9,496 bases of DNA from Planctomycetales bacterium (GTDB lineage Bacteria > Planctomycetota > Phycisphaerae > SM23-33): contig DAOVLS010000068.1 in assembly GCA_030631125.1 (NCBI GenBank), positions 1-9,496 of the forward strand. The letters run 5' to 3'. The number at the start of each line of letters is the position of its first letter. The first letter of the stretch is position 1. Below, one piece after another: positions 5,939 to 9,496 of the stretch. Position numbers and translations under genes: made by a program. The notes under the pieces were generated by a model. The model searched no databases, was not told where the DNA came from, and saw only the letters and a program-made list of their open reading frames with translations.

Positions 5939-7357
5939 ATGAAAGTCAGGTATTGGATTGTAGCGGGATTTCTGGTGGCTGGGGCGATTCAGGTAATGGC
6001 GACGCCGGGCGGGCCTGTGATAGTTACAGAGGACGGCGAAGTCCTGACCGCCAAGGGACAACTCAAGGGGCCGGGGCGCCGGCCTCCGCATGGTCCCAAG
6101 GACATAGCGATGAACAGGCCCAATCCGGCCAAAGAAATCGCCGCCGTCGCAAAGAGCGGCAACGCCTTCGCGACGGACCTGTACGCCAAACTCGCCGGTA
6201 AGGAAAAGGGCAACCTGTTCTTTTCGCCGGCCAGTATCCACACTGCCCTGGCGATGACCTACGCCGGCGCTCGCGGCAATACAGAAAAGCAGATGTTCAC
6301 CACACTCAGGTTTCCGATTGACAGGAGGTGGGGTAGTCCGCCTCCTGTGGGCAACAGGGTAACCGGCAGGGCGATACCTATTTCCGTGCCCTGGTCGCAG
6401 GATCGTGTGCATCCTGCCTTCGGTGCGCTGATAAAGAAACTGAACGCGCCGCGAAAGGGCCACGACGGCAAGCCTGCCTACGAACTGGTCGTCGCAAACG
6501 CGCTGTGGGGGCAGAAGGGGTATCCGTTCAAAGAGGAATTCACGAAAACAGTCAAGGCCAACTACGACGCCGGGCTTGAAGAGGTTGATTACGTCAAAGC
6601 CACCGAGGCCTCGCGCAAGAAAATCAATGCCTGGGTGGAGAAAAAGACGAAGCAGAAGATTAAGAACCTCATTCCGCGAGGGGTCGTCAATCCGGATACC
6701 CGCCTGGTCCTGACCAACGCCATCTATTTCAAGAGCAACTGGGCAGAGAAATTCAACAAGCACGCTACCCGAGACGAGGCATTTACGCTATCAGCCGACA
6801 AGACCGTCAAGACGCCCATGATGCGCCAGCAGAAACGGCACGGCTACATGGAAACGGATACCTTCCAGGCGGTTGATCTTATGTACAGGTACGGGGATCT
6901 GTCGATGACCATCTTCCTGCCGAAGAAGGCCGACGACCTGGCGGCGTTCGAAAAGACGCTGACAGCCAGGAACCTCACTAAATGGCTGGGTCAGTTCAAG
7001 CGCGAGACGGTACAGTTGACGCTGCCGAAGTTCAAGTTCACCAGCCAGTTCAGCCTACCCGAAACGCTCAAGAAGATGGGTATGACAGACGCCTTTTCGG
7101 AAGCGGCGGCCGACTTCTCCGGCATGACGACGGCGGATAAACTTTTCATCTCCGACGTGATTCACAAGGCATTCGTTGCGGTCGATGAGGAAGGCACCGA
7201 AGCGGCAGCGGCAACGGCTGTAATCATGGCGCTAGAGGCTGCTCCTCGGCCGAAACAGCCGAAGGTCTTCAAGGCCGATCATCCGTTCGTGTTCATGATC
7301 CGCCACCGTGCCACCGGAAGCATACTGTTTATGGGACGGGTGATGAATCCGAAATAG
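5939..7357 (+). CDS. Secreted serpin-family protease inhibitor
   Basis: A 472-residue serpin. Serpins trap target serine or cysteine proteases by a suicide mechanism using a mobile reactive loop. A signal peptide (1-21, VMA before TPGG) predicts export, followed by a Gly/Pro-rich linker to about 65. Serpin landmarks are LFFSPASI (93-100), NAIYFKSNWAEKF (260-272), ISDVIHKAFVAVDEEGTEAAA (404-424) and the C-terminal FKADHPFVFMI...FMGRV (444-468). The hinge EEGTEAAAATA (417-427) has the small residues needed for loop insertion, so an inhibitory serpin is likely. Counting from the hinge puts P1 at about E433, though L432 or R437 remain possible. Between P126 and Q154 there are about 25 extra residues, rich in Gly, Pro and Arg, where related serpins have a short connection. 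The ATG at 5939 follows AAGGAG by 6 bp; the frame is open further upstream without support. Family assignment is secure; target proteases are unknown. Confidence 0.96.
   Translation: MKVRYWIVAGFLVAGAIQVMATPGGPVIVTEDGEVLTAKGQLKGPGRRPPHGPKDIAMNRPNPAKEIAAVAKSGNAFATDLYAKLAGKEKGNLFFSPASIHTALAMTYAGARGNTEKQMFTTLRFPIDRRWGSPPPVGNRVTGRAIPISVPWSQDRVHPAFGALIKKLNAPRKGHDGKPAYELVVANALWGQKGYPFKEEFTKTVKANYDAGLEEVDYVKATEASRKKINAWVEKKTKQKIKNLIPRGVVNPDTRLVLTNAIYFKSNWAEKFNKHATRDEAFTLSADKTVKTPMMRQQKRHGYMETDTFQAVDLMYRYGDLSMTIFLPKKADDLAAFEKTLTARNLTKWLGQFKRETVQLTLPKFKFTSQFSLPETLKKMGMTDAFSEAAADFSGMTTADKLFISDVIHKAFVAVDEEGTEAAAATAVIMALEAAPRPKQPKVFKADHPFVFMIRHRATGSILFMGRVMNPK
6321..6348. repeat. Hairpin inside the serpin gene insertion
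   Basis: ACAGGAGG (6321-6328) and CCTCCTGT (6341-6348) are perfect inverted copies. Pairing continues inward through G6330-C6339 and G6331-C6338 with wobbles, leaving a loop of about 4 nt. The hairpin lies within the extra coding segment (about 6317-6397) of the serpin gene and hides an AGGAGG sequence in its stem. Confidence 0.6.
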
Positions 7358-7359
7358 CG

Positions 7360-7592
7360 GTAGGCTGGGACGAAGCGAAGCGCAGTCCCACCTTTCTCCT
7401 GCAAAAGAGAATATTGAATAATGAACAAGGAATTTTGAATTTCGAAGTGAAGAAACAGACCCTCCGACAGGTGGTGGTTTTTACTTCAACATTCGAAATT
7501 CTCTGTTCGACATTCAATATTCTCTTTTTTTACCTACGCCCTACACCCTCTAGAATAAAGGTGGGACTCCGCTTCGCTCCGGCCCAGCCTAC
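7360..7592. repeat. Composite 233-bp inverted repeat filling the serpin-yraN gap
   Basis: Outer arms 7360-7395 and 7557-7592 are inverted copies matching at 33 of 36 positions (GTAGGCTGGG... to ...CCCACCTTT). Inner arms 7403-7451 and 7480-7528 are A+T-rich inverted copies matching at 40 of 49 positions (AAAAGAGAATATTGAAT...). The centre is a 28-nt spacer. The arms are separated by 7 nt on the left and 28 nt on the right. The left outer arm is itself a small palindrome (TGGGAC...GTCCCA, 7366-7371 and 7385-7390). The element begins 2 bp after the serpin stop and ends 7 bp before the yraN stop. It carries no credible gene. It resembles REP- or MITE-like dispersed elements and may also end transcription from both sides; multi-copy status cannot be seen from one window. 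Confidence 0.85.
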
Positions 7593-7599
7593 AAAACTT

Positions 7600-7977
7600 T
7601 CAAAACGCATCGGGAATGTGTTTTATTTCGGGTTTTTCGCCTTCGCGGATTATGATTGATACGATATCGAAGCGGGCGGCGTAGTCGTCGGCGTTATGGT
7701 GGGCGAGGTAATAGTTGGCTGGTCGCGTCAGTTGCCGGCGTTTACGGGCATCGACTGCCGATTCCGGCTCGACGTACCGGTCGGACGATCGGGTCTTGAC
7801 CTCGACGAATACGATTGTTTCAGCCCCGCTGCTGCGACGGGTCGAACGGTCTAGTGCGATGATGTCGATTTCGCCGGGTGGGCAGCGATAGTTGCGAGCG
7901 AGAATTTTCAGTCCGTTCCGTCGCAAATATCGCGCAGCCAGCTTTTCCCCCTTATGTCCCAGCGATTTGTCGGACAT
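7600..7977 (-). CDS. yraN: YraN / UPF0102 family nuclease-like protein
   Basis: A 125-residue protein of the UPF0102 (YraN) family, which has a restriction-endonuclease-like fold and a presumed role in DNA processing; its precise function is not established. The family signature is seen in order: GHKGEKLAARYL near the N-terminus (E11), PPGEIDIIALD (34-43) with E36 and D38, VFVEVKTRS (57-64) with E59 and K61 as the E-x-K pair, and the basic VDARKRRQLTRPANYYL helix (75-91). Length is normal. The ATG at 7977 lies 18 bp after the rplS stop, with no evident ribosome site, so translation may depend on coupling to rplS. YraN often sits near rplS and rnhB in other bacteria, in keeping with this place at the end of the operon. 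Confidence 0.93.
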   Translation of the reverse strand: MSDKSLGHKGEKLAARYLRRNGLKILARNYRCPPGEIDIIALDRSTRRSSGAETIVFVEVKTRSSDRYVEPESAVDARKRRQLTRPANYYLAHHNADDYAARFDIVSIIIREGEKPEIKHIPDAF

Positions 7978-7995
7978 GATAATCGTTTGAGAGGA

Positions 7996-8484
7996 TTATT
8001 CTTCTTCGGGTTTATCTTCGCTTACGGGTTCGCTGTCGGTTTGGGGTTCGTCGATTTCCTGAGGCTCGTCGGCGGTTTGAGTTTCTTCTTCGATTTGGGA
8101 TGTTTCTTTTGCGATCTGGCGGGCGGATTTGCTCACCGGCGCTATGTCGCGGAGTCTGGTGGCCTTGCCGACGCGGTCGCGCAGGTAATACAGTTTTGCC
8201 CGGCGTGTCTGCCCTGATCGGACGACTTCGACGTCGATAAGCGACGGGCTGTGCAGCGGGAAGGTCCGCTCGACGCCCTCGTTGTTGACGATCCGCCGGA
8301 CGGTGAAGGTTTCAGCCACTCCGCCGCTCTTGCGGGCGATTACCACGCCGCGAAAGACCTGTGTGCGCTCCTTCTCACCTTCCACGATTCGCACCGAAAC
8401 GTTCACCGTATCGCCGACGCGAAACTCCGGCGGATTATCCTTGATGGAACCTGCTATCGCTTTATTCAATAATTCCTGACTCAC
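7996..8484 (-). CDS. rplS: Ribosomal protein L19 with acidic C-terminal tail
   Basis: Large-subunit ribosomal protein L19, which sits at the interface with the small subunit. The core (about 1-115) shows FRVGDTVNV (21-29), the [13 protein letters not shown] segment (40-52), [18 protein letters not shown] (70-80) and the ending [18 protein letters not shown] (94-111). L19 is usually about 115-120 residues; here it is 162, with an added tail that is strongly acidic. From 128 to 162 there are 15 Asp/Glu residues among 35, with a repeated DEPQ (139-142 and 145-148). The start is GTG at 8484, chosen because GGGAGA lies a few bases upstream and the protein starts at the family's usual position. It is the third gene of the rpsP-trmD-rplS-yraN operon, separated from trmD by a repeat-filled gap of 94 bp. 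Confidence 0.97.
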   Translation of the reverse strand: MSQELLNKAIAGSIKDNPPEFRVGDTVNVSVRIVEGEKERTQVFRGVVIARKSGGVAETFTVRRIVNNEGVERTFPLHSPSLIDVEVVRSGQTRRAKLYYLRDRVGKATRLRDIAPVSKSARQIAKETSQIEEETQTADEPQEIDEPQTDSEPVSEDKPEEE

Positions 8485-8499
8485 TGTATTTCTCCCATT

Positions 8500-8551
8500 T
8501 AGTAATTAGTAACAAAACCGTAAATTACTGATTACCAATTACCAATTACTG
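8500..8551. repeat. Heptamer repeats in inverted groups between trmD and rplS
   Basis: Four tandem heptamers ATTACTG, ATTACCA, ATTACCA, ATTACTG occupy 8524-8551. Two inverse units, TAGTAAT and TAGTAAC, occupy 8500-8513. The groups face each other across a 10-bp spacer and can pair (GTAATTAGTAA against GTAATTGGTAA, 10 of 11). The array lies in the trmD-rplS leader, so the operon mRNA would carry this A+U-rich hairpin just before the rplS ribosome site. Confidence 0.75.
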
Positions 8552-8560
8552 TCATTTTTT

Positions 8561-8578
8561 ATTCGTGTAATTCGTGGA
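8561..8578. repeat. Tandem 9-mer ATTCGTG(T/G)A next to the trmD stop
   Basis: ATTCGTGTA (8561-8569) is followed by ATTCGTGGA (8570-8578), and the trmD stop codon begins at the very next base (8579-8581). Similar iterated ATTCGTG units occur between genes in many environmental genomes, by my recollection. No function is evident. Confidence 0.5.
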
Positions 8579-9280
8579 CTATTCTTTCTTTTTATATTTT
8601 TCCCACAAATCCGGTCTGCGATGTTTTGTTCTTTCGGCCGACTGCTCCGCCCGCCAGGCGGCGATCTTTGCATGGTCGCCGTTCAGCAGCACTTCCGGCA
8701 CGCTCATCCCGCGAAACTCCCGCGGGCGTGTATATTGCGGATACTCCAGCAGTCCGTCGCTGAAGGATTCTTCGGTTGTGCTTTCCGGTTCGCCCAGCGC
8801 GCCCGGCAGCAGGCGGACAACGGCATCGACGACGGCCATTGCCGGGATCTCCCCGCCGGAGAGAACGAAATCGCCGGTGCTTATCTCCACGTCGGCGACG
8901 GCCCGTCGAATCCGCTCGTCGAAGCCTTCGTAATGACCCGCCAGGAGTATCAGCCGGTCATGCCCGGCGAGTTCCACGACCGTTTCCTGGTCGAGCCGTC
9001 GGCCTTGTGGCGTAAGCAGGACGACCAGACCCGGCGGATCGGCTTCGTCCCGAACGGCCTCGACCGCGTCGAATACAGGCCCGCACATCATTACCATCCC
9101 AGGCCCGCCGCCGTAGGGGGCGTCATCGACTTTGCGATAACTGTCGCCGGCGAAGTCCCGGATATTGGTCAGTTTGACCTCGACAACCCCGGATGCGATT
9201 GCCCGCCCGACGATACTGGTCTCCAGCACCGCGACGAACATATCCGGAAACAACGTCAGAATGTCGATTCGCATCGCCAT
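8579..9280 (-). CDS. trmD: tRNA (guanine-37-N1)-methyltransferase TrmD
   Basis: A 233-residue enzyme that uses S-adenosylmethionine to methylate G37 of tRNAs reading CNN codons, preventing frameshifts on the ribosome. The SPOUT trefoil-knot signatures are visible: [13 protein letters not shown] (52-64), LLTPQGRRL (88-96), [14 protein letters not shown] (111-124) and [15 protein letters not shown] (134-148). [12 protein letters not shown] (175-186) contains the likely catalytic Asp, D175, and a conserved Arg lies at R156. The C-terminal tRNA-binding domain ends in a basic tail. The ATG at 9280 is chosen by length; an ATG two codons later (9274) is equally possible, and neither has a clear ribosome site. 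It follows rpsP by 49 bp with no rimM between them, which differs from the usual rpsP-rimM-trmD-rplS order. Confidence 0.97.
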   Translation of the reverse strand: MAMRIDILTLFPDMFVAVLETSIVGRAIASGVVEVKLTNIRDFAGDSYRKVDDAPYGGGPGMVMMCGPVFDAVEAVRDEADPPGLVVLLTPQGRRLDQETVVELAGHDRLILLAGHYEGFDERIRRAVADVEISTGDFVLSGGEIPAMAVVDAVVRLLPGALGEPESTTEESFSDGLLEYPQYTRPREFRGMSVPEVLLNGDHAKIAAWRAEQSAERTKHRRPDLWEKYKKKE

Positions 9281-9299
9281 AGGCTTGTAAGTTTAGCCG

Positions 9300-9314
9300 T
9301 CGCCGGCACGGCGA
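9300..9314. other. Short GC-rich hairpin between rpsP and trmD
   Basis: TCGCCG (9300-9305) and CGGCGA (9309-9314) form a 6-bp stem with a 3-nt loop in the 49-bp gap between rpsP and trmD. No T-run follows, so it is not an intrinsic terminator. It could attenuate or mark RNA processing between the two genes, or be chance in GC-rich DNA. Confidence 0.3.
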
Positions 9315-9329
9315 TGCCTTTTAAGACAC

Positions 9330-9496
9330 CTACATCTTCACGACGATGCCGTTCTTTTTCAGCAGGTCGCGCACCGTATCGCTCGGCTGAGCGCCTTGAC
9401 CGAGCCAATACTCGATCCGCTCGCGCTTCAGCGAGACCTGTTGGTCGGGCGTCTTGGCCAGAGGGTCGTACCAGCCGAGTTCCTCCAGAACGCGCC
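9330..9496 (-). CDS. rpsP: Ribosomal protein S16, C-terminal part (cut by window edge)
   Basis: The last 54 residues of small-subunit ribosomal protein S16, reading from the right edge of the window to the TAG at 9330. The fragment begins RVLEELGWYDPLAK, the S16 segment that precedes the helix, then gives DQQVSLKRERIEYWLGQGAQ, and ends PSDTVRDLLKKNGIVVKM, as usual for this family. The start and first part lie outside the window. S16 is needed for assembly of the 30S platform. It is the first gene visible in the rpsP-trmD-rplS-yraN operon, and the operon's promoter should lie upstream, off the window. Confidence 0.95.
   Translation of the reverse strand, partial: RVLEELGWYDPLAKTPDQQVSLKRERIEYWLGQGAQPSDTVRDLLKKNGIVVKM

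Noticed and set aside
6311..6386. TTTCCG repeated at 6311-6316 and 6381-6386 as a possible target-site duplication of the serpin insertion
   Set aside because: A 6-bp match within about 70 bp is readily expected by chance, and the second copy does not coincide with the inferred right boundary of the insertion.
5801..6763. Minus-strand open frame continuing upstream of TatD through the antisense of the serpin gene
   Set aside because: TatD proteins begin close to the DTHCH motif, and the extra 300-odd residues are antisense to a well-supported serpin gene. Taken as chance openness, not a fusion.
7329..7659. Two small open frames, one on each strand, giving similar peptides (both contain MN-EQ, EVK, FTS, FNILF)
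   Set aside because: Their likeness follows from the inner inverted arms at 7403-7451 and 7480-7528: the same DNA is read in mirror on both strands. They are products of the repeat, not genes.
1..9496. CRISPR array, tRNA, rRNA, transposase or prophage genes
   Set aside because: No regularly spaced direct repeats of the right length, no cloverleaf pattern and no such protein families were seen.

Overview
The window is about 9.5 kb of moderately GC-rich bacterial chromosome. It most likely comes from a member of the Planctomycetota, perhaps Phycisphaerae or a relative. The case rests on a secreted protein ending in a VPEP-hydrophobic-RRRRR tail (PEP-CTERM sorting signal), a secreted bacterial serpin of the type common in such genomes, and short iterative intergenic repeats often seen in environmental genomes. 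This is an inference from gene content; no rRNA gene is present to settle it.

Layout, left to right. (1) A strong hairpin (48-100) precedes a plus-strand pair: a DUF401-family permease (145-1464) and, 14 bp later, an enolase-superfamily enzyme of the N-succinylamino acid racemase / o-succinylbenzoate synthase type (1479-2591). (2) A near-consensus sigma70-type promoter (2692-2720) drives a lone PEP-CTERM protein gene (2806-3483). (3) Convergent to it is a minus-strand group: TatD-family hydrolase (5018-5800), a three-helix membrane protein of unknown function (4534-4959) and a MoxR AAA+ ATPase (3493-4500). (4) Divergent from tatD is a secreted serpin gene (5939-7357) with an unusual in-frame insertion that carries a DNA hairpin. 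(5) The gap between the serpin gene and yraN is filled almost exactly by a 233-bp composite inverted repeat (7360-7592). (6) A minus-strand translation operon, in transcription order rpsP (cut by the window edge), trmD, rplS, yraN, closes the window. rimM is missing from its usual place between rpsP and trmD.

The permease and racemase probably handle one imported or exported organic acid or N-acyl amino acid. The MoxR ATPase and the small membrane protein may work together, since the usual DUF58/VWA partners of MoxR are absent. The serpin and the PEP-CTERM protein are exported. rpsP, trmD and rplS serve the ribosome and tRNA modification, with the nuclease-like YraN as a frequent companion.

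No tRNA, rRNA, CRISPR array, transposase or known mobile element was seen. I found no clearly new multi-gene system. The least explained items are the composite inverted repeat, the hairpin-bearing insertion in the serpin gene, the acidic tail on L19, and the MoxR gene paired with an unknown membrane protein.
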